Source: Methanocella conradii HZ254
GTDB taxonomy: Archaea; Halobacteriota; Methanocellia; Methanocellales; Methanocellaceae
DNA: 64,000 nucleotides
Direction of reading: 5' to 3'
NCBI RefSeq assembly: GCF_000251105.1
Contig: NC_017034.1
Coordinates: forward strand, 1-64,000
In this document: one piece after another, positions 17,507 through 26,030 of the stretch
How the letters are laid out: each line of letters begins with the position of its first letter
How positions within the stretch are numbered: position 1 is the stretch's first letter
The notes under the pieces: model-generated
Told to the model about the DNA's origin: nothing
Databases searched by the model: none
The model's input: the letters and a program-made list of their open reading frames with translations, nothing else
Position numbers and translations under genes: made by a program

Positions 17507-18094
17507 ATGCCCGCGGCAAGGGAAGTCGCGAAGCGCGTCTTCGCGAAGGAGTTCAACGCATCCACCCTGACCTTTAAGGAGAGCGATGACCCGCTGGCGC
17601 CGGCGTACCTGCTAACGCCAACCGGCGCGAAGTGCAACAGGGTGTTCATCGTTGGCACGCTCACCGAAAAAGAGAACATCGGCGATGACTCAGAATACTG
17701 GAGGGCGAGGGTGACCGACCCGACGGGCGCGTTTATCTTGTATGCAGGCCAGTACAGCCCCGAGGCATCGCAGGCCCTGTCCGACCTGGATGCCCCGGCC
17801 TTCGTCGCAGTCATCGGCAAGCCCCGCGTCTATAAGACGCCGGATGGCGAGGCGATAGTGTCGGTGAGGCCCGAGGCCGTGCTACCCGTGGACCCGGAGA
17901 CGAGGGACCAGTGGGTGCTCGACACCATAAACGCCACTGCAGACAGGCTTTTAGCCCTAAAAGAGGGTTCTGATGCAAACGCGATTAAGGCCATAGAGCA
18001 CTACCACCCGGACATAAATGAGTATAAGGATATGCTGCTGACCGCCGCTAAATCGCTAAAGCAGATGGAGGTCAGCGTAGTGAGCGCCAGGTGA
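17507..18094 (+). CDS. RPA-associated OB-fold protein
   Basis: 195 residues, encoded directly after RPA with no gap. The first 120 residues hold an OB-like fold (CNRVFIVGTLTEKENIG, ARVTDPTGAFILYAGQY, FVAVIGKPRVYKTPDGE), and the C-terminal third is helical. This matches the COG3390-type RPA-associated proteins that accompany RPA in haloarchaea and methanogens, and it probably forms a complex with RPA. Its stop codon lies within the hairpin that terminates the operon. Expected to act at the replication fork or in repair, co-regulated with RPA. Confidence 0.9.
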   Translation: MPAAREVAKRVFAKEFNASTLTFKESDDPLAPAYLLTPTGAKCNRVFIVGTLTEKENIGDDSEYWRARVTDPTGAFILYAGQYSPEASQALSDLDAPAFVAVIGKPRVYKTPDGEAIVSVRPEAVLPVDPETRDQWVLDTINATADRLLALKEGSDANAIKAIEHYHPDINEYKDMLLTAAKSLKQMEVSVVSAR

Positions 18095-18133
18095 AGGGCG
18101 CTCACGCCTTTTATGGGCGCTCACGCCTTTTAT
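18080..18133 (+). terminator. Hairpin terminator of the RPA operon with duplicated right arm
   Basis: GTGAGCGCC (18080-18088) pairs with GGCGCTCAC (18097-18105) around an 8-base loop, followed by GCCTTTTAT. The sequence GGGCGCTCACGCCTTTTAT is repeated exactly at 18096-18114 and 18115-18133, so two alternative right arms and T-tracts exist. The stop codon of the upstream gene is inside the loop. The convergent gene ends within the second copy. Confidence 0.65.
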
Positions 18134-19458
18134 AGCCATCTCCTCGTCGCTTGCCACATCCCTGCGATGCAAAATGCGCCGATGATGAGCGCAGCGAAGA
18201 GCGGCAAGTACTGTATTTTTTGGGGCGCCACGACCAGTATGGTTGGGCTGGCGGCCAGGGGCGACCACGCTGGCTTAACCTCGACGCTGACCCTATCGGA
18301 TACGAGGCGCCGCGCTCCTTCCACGTGCTCGGCGTATATCTCATACGTCCCTGGCGCCACCGTGAAGAAGAACTGGCCATTATTCTTATCGGGCGATGCC
18401 TCCTGCACCATGCCATTGCTCAGGTAGACGGTGCCCGAGATGGGCGTAGGGCTTGAGCTGTTGCCGCCTGGCGTGATGATGCCATATATGTAGCCCACGG
18501 TCGGCCGCGGGTAGTCGGTGAGGTTCACCTTGAGGCTCGTCGAGTTCTCCACAGGGTAGAGCCGGGAATAGGAGACGTACTCGGTGCCGTTATCCACGAT
18601 GTCTGCCCTGAATCGCACCACGTCGGTGCTCAGGTTGAGCGGGCCGAACGCGAATGCGCCGTTAGCGTCGGTGCGCGTCACGCCCTGGTCCTTCATGAAG
18701 TAGTCCTGGATGGTGAGCGAGGCGTTGGCAACCGGCCTGCCGTCCGCGCCCATCAGCGTTCCGGAGACGTTTGCCCACGTAATAAAAGCTGTGGTATGAA
18801 ACAGCCTCTCATAGGCCACCGCGGGCAGTATCGACGTATTTTCGCCGGCGGGCTTGAGCTCGAGCACGACGTCCTCTTTTTCAGTAACGTTGATGTCCAG
18901 CCTATCGGACATGTACACCATCCCATCCGAATAGCCCACCGCATAGATGGAATGCTCCCCTTTAGAAGTAGTAAATGAGAACCGATTGACTGTGAAGGTA
19001 TACATGCTTGAGCCATTCTGCCGGGACACCTCATATGGGGTAGAGTCAAACGCCCTGGCATCATCAAGAACCACGAGGGGGTTACCCCTGCCCATGCCGT
19101 CCAGCTTTATGCTCCCCGATACCACCCCCACCTCGGGTAACCTGACCAGTATGGCGGTATCGTTCGTATCATGCCATACTGAGGTGAGGCTATACTCGCC
19201 GTCGGAGACGATCGCCCTCACCACGCTGGAGCCCGGGCTTACCGTGAAAGCGCACGCGCCCGTTGCATCGGTCGTACCGTTTCCGAGGACCGCATAATTC
19301 CCGTTCTGCAGCGTGACGTGGACGCCGCCGGCTGGCGAGCCATCCGAGTTAAGCACTGTTACCTTTATAGCCGTTGATGCGGGGTATCCCATGGCAGGCA
19401 TGGCCACGGCGGCCCACAATAGCAAAATGAATATCAGGCTCAGCCTCACGCTACGCAT
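18130..19458 (-). CDS. Secreted/surface protein with carboxypeptidase-regulatory-like domains
   Basis: 442 residues. A signal peptide (SLIFILLLWAAVAMPAMG) is followed by three Ig-like carboxypeptidase-regulatory-type beta-sandwich modules (for example VTVLNSDGSPAGGVHVTLQN, GTLMGADGRPVANASLTI, IYGIITPGGNS...ISGTVYL). A C-terminal membrane anchor is ACPLFAALIIGAFCIAG-like near residues 418-436 and ends in basic residues. Many N-glycosylation sequons. It probably sits on the outer face of the membrane. Its ATG overlaps the end of the upstream regulator gene by 13 bp, so the two are one operon and likely one functional unit. Confidence 0.85.
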   Translation of the reverse strand: MRSVRLSLIFILLLWAAVAMPAMGYPASTAIKVTVLNSDGSPAGGVHVTLQNGNYAVLGNGTTDATGACAFTVSPGSSVVRAIVSDGEYSLTSVWHDTNDTAILVRLPEVGVVSGSIKLDGMGRGNPLVVLDDARAFDSTPYEVSRQNGSSMYTFTVNRFSFTTSKGEHSIYAVGYSDGMVYMSDRLDINVTEKEDVVLELKPAGENTSILPAVAYERLFHTTAFITWANVSGTLMGADGRPVANASLTIQDYFMKDQGVTRTDANGAFAFGPLNLSTDVVRFRADIVDNGTEYVSYSRLYPVENSTSLKVNLTDYPRPTVGYIYGIITPGGNSSSPTPISGTVYLSNGMVQEASPDKNNGQFFFTVAPGTYEIYAEHVEGARRLVSDRVSVEVKPAWSPLAASPTILVVAPQKIQYLPLFAALIIGAFCIAGMWQATRRWL

Positions 19459-21635
19459 TTAAAGCTCTCCAGCGCCATGGCGACGCGCTCCCTGTACTCT
19501 TTCTTGATGGAGTAGGCGAACCTGCCGCCTGGCAGCGGCTCCTTAGTGATGATGTCCTTGGAGGAGAGTTCCTTTATATACTTGCTGATGGTGGACTCCG
19601 CGATGTCCAGCTCCCGGGACAGGTCGACATTGGTCAGGCGGGGCTTTTCGAGCAGAAGCCCCAGCACCTTCCGCATGGGCTCCCTTTTTATGAAGGATAG
19701 CAGCACCTGCTCTTCCTTGCTAAAGGTGTTCGAGTTGATGAAGAAGCGCACGAACTTGTTATCTGCCTTCTGCGACGTGATGCGGTGGTTTATCCCCAGT
19801 ATTAGCACATGGTACCTTGCCGTGCCTAGGTTCATGTTCACCCCCCTGGCTATCTCATACAGCGTAGAGCCCGGGTGGTCGGCTATGTACTTTAAAACAG
19901 CGTTGCGGTTCTCGTTCTTGTCCAGCCTGGACCGCGCCCTTGACACGGCGCCGAACACGAAGAACCGTACAAACACGTAGGCCACGACTGCGACGGTAAG
20001 CCCGGTCGCCGGGTCGAACCTCGCCGCGGATATCTTGCCGTCCATGGTGCTGTAGAACAGCGTGCTGTTGCCCTCGGCCATGGCCGTCACCGGCGAGTCG
20101 GTAGACTGCTGCCACTCCTCCCTGCCATTAGCGTCGATGGCGACGATGCCCGAGGCATAGACGCACTGTGACCGCCCGGGCACGATCGGGTACTCGTAGT
20201 TATAGTCCGCATAGCTTATGTAGACGCGCCCATCGCCTGGTAAAACCCTGACATCGCTGTACCCAAAAACCCTCGTGCCCGCGTTGGGGTACGGATAGCG
20301 CTTCTCGCTGCTGGCCATTATATCGGCCGACGTGTATGGGCCGAATATATTCCTGATGCTCGAGGCGTCCAGCGTTATCGTGCTCTTCTTATAAGCGGGG
20401 ATCGTATAAGTCCACAGGGCCGAGCCATTCCTCACGTCGAGCGCCGTTAGCCTCATCGAGTCCAGGTCCGCCAGGCTCCTGTTCCTGGCGGCCTCAATGG
20501 AAGCGTAATATAATACGCCATCCTTTCCTGCCTTATAGTTCCACGAGCGGTATTCGTCATATGCCACTGGCTTTGACAGGATGGAGCCATCGCCGGATAA
20601 AACGTAAAGGCTTGAGGCCGACAGGTTAGCATGATTTACCTGCTCCAGGTAAAAGTTGCCAGACGAGTCCATCGGCATCATCTCTAAGAGCCTCGTAGTC
20701 CCATTAAGCCTCTTGACCCAGTTAACCGTGCCATCAGTGCTCATAGAGAGCATGCCGTTTTGAAGCGGAATGTATAGCTCGTTGTTCCTGTAAATGGGCA
20801 GCGTATCGTATTGCTGCCTGACATCCTCCCTGAGATACTGGCGCATGGCTGGCTCGCCTATGTCCTGGCTCCAGGCCAGCCTTCCCGAGGGGTCGTAGGC
20901 GTTTATCACGCCTGAAGGTATCCTATAGTCGTACGCTCCCCCTTCTAGAAGCTGGTTGCCCCTGACAGGCGTAACCGTGTAGATGTATCCACGCTCGTCG
21001 ACGGCGGGCGGGTCGGATACGCCCTCGATGCTGAACAGGACTCTACCGTTCTTGTCTATAACCGTCTCCGTATAATCATGAAACACGTAGACCCTGCCCC
21101 CATAAGCGTATATGGAAGCCGCGTCCAGCGAGGCGTTCCCATACAGGATGAGCCTGCTCTCCAGCGGGACGCTCCACAATATGGCCCCATCGGCCGAGAT
21201 GGCGAACACGACGGTGCAATTGTATATCGTCTCGATCTCGTCAGAGGCCGTTATGTTGGGCCGGGCGTACACGTAGAGGACACCGTCGGAGGCCGCCACG
21301 ACCGGGCTGACCTCGTTGACGCCCGTGAACCCGCCCACGGCTATGTCCCCCATATCCTTCAGCCTGAGCCAGTCGATGGAAATGCGCCACATGTCAGGTA
21401 TGGTCAGGTTCCAGAGGCCATTGCCATCCCCATCTATGGCGTATATGCTGTTCCCCGTGAACGAGTATAAGGTACCATTTTCGCCCGCGTACATGTATCG
21501 GGGCTGATCGTAAGCCGGAGTCGTCCACTTTATGGCTGCGGCTGGGGCGCCCTCGCAGGTCATTGCGTAGAGCGTGAACGCTAGCAAAACGATGATTATC
21601 GCTACCACGGCTTCGAACAGGATACCCTTTCTCAT
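19446..21635 (-). CDS. Membrane-anchored beta-propeller sensor with cytosolic tandem winged-helix domains
   Basis: 729 residues. An N-terminal membrane segment (about 6-26) precedes a large outer domain of PQQ-like beta-propeller repeats (NGTLYSFTGNSIYAIDGDG, DGVLYVYARP, DGAILWSVPL, DGRVYISYADYNY). A second membrane helix near residue 550 (TVAVVAYVFVRFFVFG) is followed by basic residues and two winged helices: AVLKYIADHPGSTLYEIARG and GLLLEKPRLTNVDLSRELDI. The architecture is a one-component transmembrane regulator: outer ligand sensing, inner DNA binding. The downstream overlapping gene encodes a secreted Ig-like protein, and the promoter has two palindromes. Ligand unknown. Confidence 0.85.
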   Translation of the reverse strand: MRKGILFEAVVAIIIVLLAFTLYAMTCEGAPAAAIKWTTPAYDQPRYMYAGENGTLYSFTGNSIYAIDGDGNGLWNLTIPDMWRISIDWLRLKDMGDIAVGGFTGVNEVSPVVAASDGVLYVYARPNITASDEIETIYNCTVVFAISADGAILWSVPLESRLILYGNASLDAASIYAYGGRVYVFHDYTETVIDKNGRVLFSIEGVSDPPAVDERGYIYTVTPVRGNQLLEGGAYDYRIPSGVINAYDPSGRLAWSQDIGEPAMRQYLREDVRQQYDTLPIYRNNELYIPLQNGMLSMSTDGTVNWVKRLNGTTRLLEMMPMDSSGNFYLEQVNHANLSASSLYVLSGDGSILSKPVAYDEYRSWNYKAGKDGVLYYASIEAARNRSLADLDSMRLTALDVRNGSALWTYTIPAYKKSTITLDASSIRNIFGPYTSADIMASSEKRYPYPNAGTRVFGYSDVRVLPGDGRVYISYADYNYEYPIVPGRSQCVYASGIVAIDANGREEWQQSTDSPVTAMAEGNSTLFYSTMDGKISAARFDPATGLTVAVVAYVFVRFFVFGAVSRARSRLDKNENRNAVLKYIADHPGSTLYEIARGVNMNLGTARYHVLILGINHRITSQKADNKFVRFFINSNTFSKEEQVLLSFIKREPMRKVLGLLLEKPRLTNVDLSRELDIAESTISKYIKELSSKDIITKEPLPGGRFAYSIKKEYRERVAMALESFKCVA

Positions 21636-21660
21636 GGTCTCACGTATAACTTCATGGATT

Positions 21661-21734
21661 GTTTAAATATACTTTCTGTCATAATCGCTAAACCCCGTCT
21701 TTAGCGATTATGAGAGAGAGCTTATAAGCTCTCT
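21661..21734 (-). promoter_or_regulatory. Promoter of the membrane regulator with two operator-like palindromes
   Basis: For the minus-strand gene, the TATA-like stretch is at 21661-21672. Immediately upstream lies a perfect 12-bp inverted repeat ATAATCGCTAAA / TTTAGCGATTAT with a 7-base gap (21681-21711). Next is a perfect 20-bp palindrome AGAGAGCTTATAAGCTCTCT (21715-21734). Placement upstream of TATA and strong dyad symmetry suggest regulator binding sites, possibly for the product itself. A cruciform or RNA hairpin role is the alternative. Confidence 0.55.
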
Positions 21735-22079
21735 ATATATAGAGTATTATAGCAGGGCATGATGCCCTGACGTATTCGATGGATATGTGGCCCGTGGGCG
21801 ATACAGCCGAACATGCCGAGCATTAGGGCATTAATCGTATTGCCGAAAGCTAGCCGCTTCATCGAATTTGGACTACAAGCTGCCTTAGAAGGAGAGGGGC
21901 GGACGGTCTCCCATGCCGGCGCCCCACCTCCCATGTTTGCCGATTATTTATAAAATCGGCATGTGCAAAGGTATATATGTATCCTGCCCCCTATTTTACA
22001 TAGTAAAAGAAAAAAACACAATCCCATCATGTTTGGGATAGCGCTTCTTATAAGGAAGCCAAAAAAGGGAGTGAAAACT
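21735..22079. other. Intergenic, no convincing gene
   Basis: An open frame on the minus strand (21722-21934) has no ribosome site, family match or plausible composition. The right end carries an AT-rich promoter region and the ribosome site GGGAGTG for the 61-residue protein that follows. Nothing else recognised. Confidence 0.5.
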
Positions 22080-22265
22080 ATGAACACCGTTAGCGTTAGC
22101 ACGACGCAGCTCGTGGGCGCTGTCATCGGGCTGCTCGTCACCGTTGCGGCAATCATAGTTAACGTAAAAATATTCGGGAGTGACCTGTCGTTAATCAACG
22201 TGGCCTCTTATATAATGCTGGGCGTGCTGGTCGTCCTTACGATGGCCATGCTCGTGAGGGATTAA
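22080..22265 (+). CDS. 61-residue two-helix membrane protein
   Basis: ATG 22080 follows GGGAG at proper spacing; upstream in-frame codons look unlike protein. The product has two hydrophobic helices (about residues 11-29 and 39-58) linked by IFGSDLSLIN, and ends in a short basic tail. No family recognised. Isolated gene between the membrane regulator and a receiver-domain gene. The good ribosome site and clean two-helix hairpin support a real gene; the function is unknown. Confidence 0.65.
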   Translation: MNTVSVSTTQLVGAVIGLLVTVAAIIVNVKIFGSDLSLINVASYIMLGVLVVLTMAMLVRD

Positions 22266-22465
22266 GGCGCGCCCGGGGTTTTAGCACTTTTAGGTAAAAG
22301 GGCACAGCTAGCTCTGGCTATCGAAGGATGAAAAATTTTTCCCGTGGCGTAAATTTTTTCGATGTATTGCGTTTTCGTTTAAATGACGCCGGCCACGTTT
22401 TTATGCGGCCCCTTTAGTTACCCAAGCTTTATAAATTCATTAATTAGATAGGTAGTTGTGCGCAG

Positions 22466-22852
22466 ATGACGAAGATCATGGTTGTCGATGACGAGCCCGA
22501 CCTCGTCGAGGTGGTGAAGCTTATCCTGGAGAGCGATGGCTATCAGGTGGTCACCGCCCTGAGCGGCCAGGAGGCGCTCGATAAGATGGAGAAGGAGATG
22601 CCTGACCTGGTTTTGCTTGATATAATTATGCCTAAGATGGACGGCTGGGAGGTGCACTCGAGGATAAAGAGCAATCCGAAGACGCACGATATCCCCGTCA
22701 TAATGTTGACCGCGAAGGACCAGCGTATCGATAAGCTCATCGGCCTTCATGTGGTGCGTGTGGACGATTATATCACGAAGCCTTTTGGCCGGGCGGAGCT
22801 GCTTGAGCGCATCAAGCGGGTGCTGCAGGAGAGGCATAAGGTGGCGCATTGA
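22466..22852 (+). CDS. Stand-alone response-regulator receiver domain (CheY-like)
   Basis: 128 residues, one receiver domain only. Acidic pair D8-D9, phosphorylation site D52 (LVLLDIIMP), T82 in MLTAKD and K105 in YITKPF are all present, so it should be phosphorylatable. No output domain and no adjacent histidine kinase, so the partner kinase is elsewhere. TATA-like TTTATAAAT at about 22430 would give a very short leader. Possible role as a phosphate shuttle or protein-interaction switch, as is common for archaeal single-domain receivers. Confidence 0.93.
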   Translation: MTKIMVVDDEPDLVEVVKLILESDGYQVVTALSGQEALDKMEKEMPDLVLLDIIMPKMDGWEVHSRIKSNPKTHDIPVIMLTAKDQRIDKLIGLHVVRVDDYITKPFGRAELLERIKRVLQERHKVAH

Positions 22853-22940
22853 GCCTTTATAGCATCCCAAAGTTTATAAGCCAGCAGAGACTTTTTTACA
22901 GCATAATTTCAATAAAACTCGATAGAGGCACGCTTATTTC

Positions 22941-24929
22941 ATGAAAGAGGAGATGTCCAGCGTCGACGTGTACGCCGCAGTCCGGGAGCTACAGTTCTTA
23001 GTGGACGCGAAGGTGGAGAAGGCGTACCAGCACACGGCCGACGAGATACGCATCAGGCTACAGGAGTTCAAGACTGGCAAGTACGACCTGGTAATCGAGG
23101 CGGGCAAGAGGCTCCACCTGACAAGGCACCCGCGGGAGTCGCCAAAGCTGCCGCCATCGTTCCCGATGATGCTCAGGAAGCACATGATGGGCGGCAGGAT
23201 AACGAGGATAGCGCAGCACAACTTTGACAGAATTGTGGAGATAGAGGTGGCCAGGGCTGGCGTGAAGAGCACGCTGGTGGCGGAATTGTTCGCCCAGGGC
23301 AACGTGATTTTGCTGGATGGCGAGAGAAGGATAATGATGCCCCTCCGCTCCATGAAGATGAAGGACAGGGACGTGGTGAGGGGGGAGCAGTACGAGTACC
23401 CGCCCGCCCAGCTTAGCCCGATGGACATGACGGTTGATTCGCTGAAGAAGCTCTTCGAGGCGTCTGACAGGGACGTGGTGAGGACGCTGGCAACCGAGAC
23501 GAGCGTCGGAGGCATGTACGCAGAAGAGGCGCTGGCCATAGCGGGCATTGACAAGGGCAGGCCCGCGAAAAGCCTCGTGGACAGCGAGATACAGCTTATC
23601 GCTAACGGCCTGAGCGAGCTTTTCAGGCCTCTCAAAGAAGGAAACTTGAAGCCCAACATAGTCCTCGAGGATGGCAAGGAGATAGACGCCCTGCCCATTG
23701 AGCTAAGCAGGTACTCGAGTCACCAGAAGGTTTACTTTGAGTCCTTCAACCAGGCGCTGGACGAGTACTTCAGCAGGCATGTGGCGGCAGAGGCTAAGGC
23801 CGAGGTCGTGGAGAGGAAGGCCGAAAAGCTAGGAGTGTACGAGCGCCGACTCAGGCAGCAGGAGGAGGCCATAGCTAAGTTCGAGAGGGAAGAGGCGGAA
23901 AACGTGCGCAAGGGCGAGGCCATCTACGCCGAGTATAACACCATTAGCGAGGTCATAGGCGTCATCAGGGGCGCCAGGGCGAAGGGCTACTCCTGGGACG
24001 ATATCCGTAAGATATTGAGAGACGCCAGGAAAGCCGGGAATAAGGCGGCATCGCTGATACAGTCGGTGGACCCGGCGGCCAACACGGTAAACGTGAAGCT
24101 CTCCAGCGTGTCTGTGAACGTCAACATCGACTTGACGGTCCCTCAGAACGCCCAGGCATACTATGATAAGGCCAAGAAGGCACGGCTTAAGAAGGAGGGG
24201 GCGCTAAAAGCTATTGAGGAGACGAAGAAGGCCATGGCAAAGGAGACGCCAGCCCCGCCCAGGGAGCCATCGGCTAAAGCGCATCCGCGCAAGCCAAGGT
24301 GGTATGAGAAATACAGGTGGTTTTACACCTCCGACGGCTTTCTGGTCATAGGGGGCCGTGACGCCGACCAGAACGAGGAGCTAGTCAAGAAGTATATGGA
24401 GAAGAGTGATGTTTTCTTCCACGCTCAGGCTTTCGGCGCTCCCATCACCATTGTTAAGGCGGGCGGCAGGGATGTCACGCCCGCTGCGCTCGCCGAGGCC
24501 GCCCAGTTCGCCGTCTCATACTCGTCCGTCTGGAAGTCGGGGCAGTATTCGGGCGATTGTTTCTGGGTCCGCCCTGAGCAGGTGAGCAAGACGCCGGAGC
24601 ATGGCGAGTACGTGGCGAAGGGGGCATTCATTATAAGGGGCGACAGGAATTACGTTAAGAACGTGGAGGTGCGGGCGGCGGTTGGCATCAGGTTTGACGA
24701 GACCGGGTGCTACGTTATCGGGGGGCCGGTTGCGGCGGTGAAGGCGCGGGCCAGGTATAGCGTCGAGGTCGAGCCTGGCGAGTTCAGCCAGGGCGACGTG
24801 GCCAAGAAGATTTACCGCTACTTCCTGGAGCACGCCAGGGAGGAGGATGCTAAGGCGATACGCCAGGCCGCCTCACCCGATAGAATAGCGCCTTTCCTGC
24901 CGCCTGGAGAGTCGAGGATGGTGCAATGA
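22941..24929 (+). CDS. rqcH: NFACT-family ribosome quality control protein (RqcH/Rqc2/NEMF homologue)
   Basis: 662 residues. The NFACT-N domain (MSSVDVYAAVRELQFL, then SPKLPPSFPMMLRKHMMGG) is followed by a coiled-coil middle (about 270-345) and a helix-hairpin region. The C-terminal NFACT-R domain is near KPRWYEKYRWFYTSDGFLVI and GGRDADQNEELVKKY. Homologues bind 50S subunits that carry stuck peptidyl-tRNA and add C-terminal residues to mark the nascent chain. The last four bases overlap the pelota start (ATGA), a strong functional link: pelota with ABCE1 splits stalled ribosomes, and this protein handles the remaining large subunit. Confidence 0.93.
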   Translation: MKEEMSSVDVYAAVRELQFLVDAKVEKAYQHTADEIRIRLQEFKTGKYDLVIEAGKRLHLTRHPRESPKLPPSFPMMLRKHMMGGRITRIAQHNFDRIVEIEVARAGVKSTLVAELFAQGNVILLDGERRIMMPLRSMKMKDRDVVRGEQYEYPPAQLSPMDMTVDSLKKLFEASDRDVVRTLATETSVGGMYAEEALAIAGIDKGRPAKSLVDSEIQLIANGLSELFRPLKEGNLKPNIVLEDGKEIDALPIELSRYSSHQKVYFESFNQALDEYFSRHVAAEAKAEVVERKAEKLGVYERRLRQQEEAIAKFEREEAENVRKGEAIYAEYNTISEVIGVIRGARAKGYSWDDIRKILRDARKAGNKAASLIQSVDPAANTVNVKLSSVSVNVNIDLTVPQNAQAYYDKAKKARLKKEGALKAIEETKKAMAKETPAPPREPSAKAHPRKPRWYEKYRWFYTSDGFLVIGGRDADQNEELVKKYMEKSDVFFHAQAFGAPITIVKAGGRDVTPAALAEAAQFAVSYSSVWKSGQYSGDCFWVRPEQVSKTPEHGEYVAKGAFIIRGDRNYVKNVEVRAAVGIRFDETGCYVIGGPVAAVKARARYSVEVEPGEFSQGDVAKKIYRYFLEHAREEDAKAIRQAASPDRIAPFLPPGESRMVQ

Positions 24930-25981
24930 AGGTCAATAAGGAGGAGCTTCGGGGCGACTATGGGGAGATCTCGCTTACGCCCGAGTCCCTGGATGACCTG
25001 TGGCACCTGAAATACGTCATTGAGCCTGGCGACACCGTTTTTTCTCTAACCTTCAGGACGCTGGAGAGCGCCACGGATAAGCTCCGGCCGGAGAAGGTGG
25101 ACAAGAAGCCGGTACGGCTGGGCATAAGGGCCGAATCCGTGGAGTTCCACAAGTTCTCGAATCGCCTGCGCATCAAGGGCACTATCGTCTCTGGCGTAGA
25201 CGTGGGCATGTACCACACGCTCAACATAGAGCCTTTCTCCGAGCTCTCCATAATAAAGCACTGGAAGCCGGACCAGATAGAGCGAATACGGGACGCCGTA
25301 GAGGCCGCCAGGATTCCCGAGATAGAGATCGTCACCATCGAGGAAGGCGAGGCCGTGATAGGGTACCTGAGGCAGTATGGCGTCGAGGAGGTGGCCCACA
25401 TAAGGCGGGCATCGTCGGGCAAGATGGAGGGCGTCGATATCAGGCAGGAATTCTACGCCGAGGTGGCCGCACACCTGAAGCATGCAGAAAAGGTGAAGAC
25501 CTTCGTCATCGCGGGGCCGGGCTTCGTTAAGGACGAGTTCGTGAAGTATCTCAAGAATAACGTGAAGGATGTCGCCGACAAGATACTAGTCGAGGAGACT
25601 TCTTCTATTGGCTCTTCAGGTTTCCAGGAGGTCCTGCGACGTGGGGCAATTGAGCGCGTAGCCATGGAGATGCGCATCTCAAGGGAGGCAAGGCTCATCG
25701 AGCGCCTCATGGTGGAGATAGCGACGGATGGCAAGGCCACGTATGGGTACGAGCAGACGAGGCGGGCCGTCGAGTACGGCGCCGTCGAGGCGCTATTGAT
25801 AGCGGACGAGACGCTGAGGAATTTTAGGGAGAAGGGAATGGTGGAAGTGGAGCGCATGATGAAAGAAGTGGAGCGTTCGAGGGGAAAGGTCGTGGTCTTC
25901 TCGACGGAGTTCGAGCCGGGCCAGCGCCTCGAGAAGCTGGGCGGCATCGCCGCCCTCCTGAGGTTCAAGGTCGGCGGGTAA
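24926..25981 (+). CDS. pelA: mRNA surveillance protein pelota (Dom34)
   Basis: 351 residues. The N-terminal Sm-like domain (ISLTPESLDDLWHLKYVIEPGD) is followed by the eRF1-like central domain and the C-terminal domain with VEYGAVEALLIADETLR. The GGQ motif of release factors is absent, as expected. Recognises ribosomes stalled with an empty A site and, with aEF1A and then ABCE1, splits them. Full length. Translationally coupled to the RqcH homologue by a four-base overlap. ABCE1 is encoded at 3446-5215 in this window. Confidence 0.96.
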   Translation: MKVNKEELRGDYGEISLTPESLDDLWHLKYVIEPGDTVFSLTFRTLESATDKLRPEKVDKKPVRLGIRAESVEFHKFSNRLRIKGTIVSGVDVGMYHTLNIEPFSELSIIKHWKPDQIERIRDAVEAARIPEIEIVTIEEGEAVIGYLRQYGVEEVAHIRRASSGKMEGVDIRQEFYAEVAAHLKHAEKVKTFVIAGPGFVKDEFVKYLKNNVKDVADKILVEETSSIGSSGFQEVLRRGAIERVAMEMRISREARLIERLMVEIATDGKATYGYEQTRRAVEYGAVEALLIADETLRNFREKGMVEVERMMKEVERSRGKVVVFSTEFEPGQRLEKLGGIAALLRFKVGG

Positions 25982-26030
25982 GCAGGGCAGGGCAAAATGT
26001 TAATGGCCATCTAGCTCAGGAGGATGCTTT

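Noticed and set aside
21722..21934. 70-codon minus-strand open frame
   Set aside because: No ribosome site, no domain, and it runs into the operator-like palindrome region.
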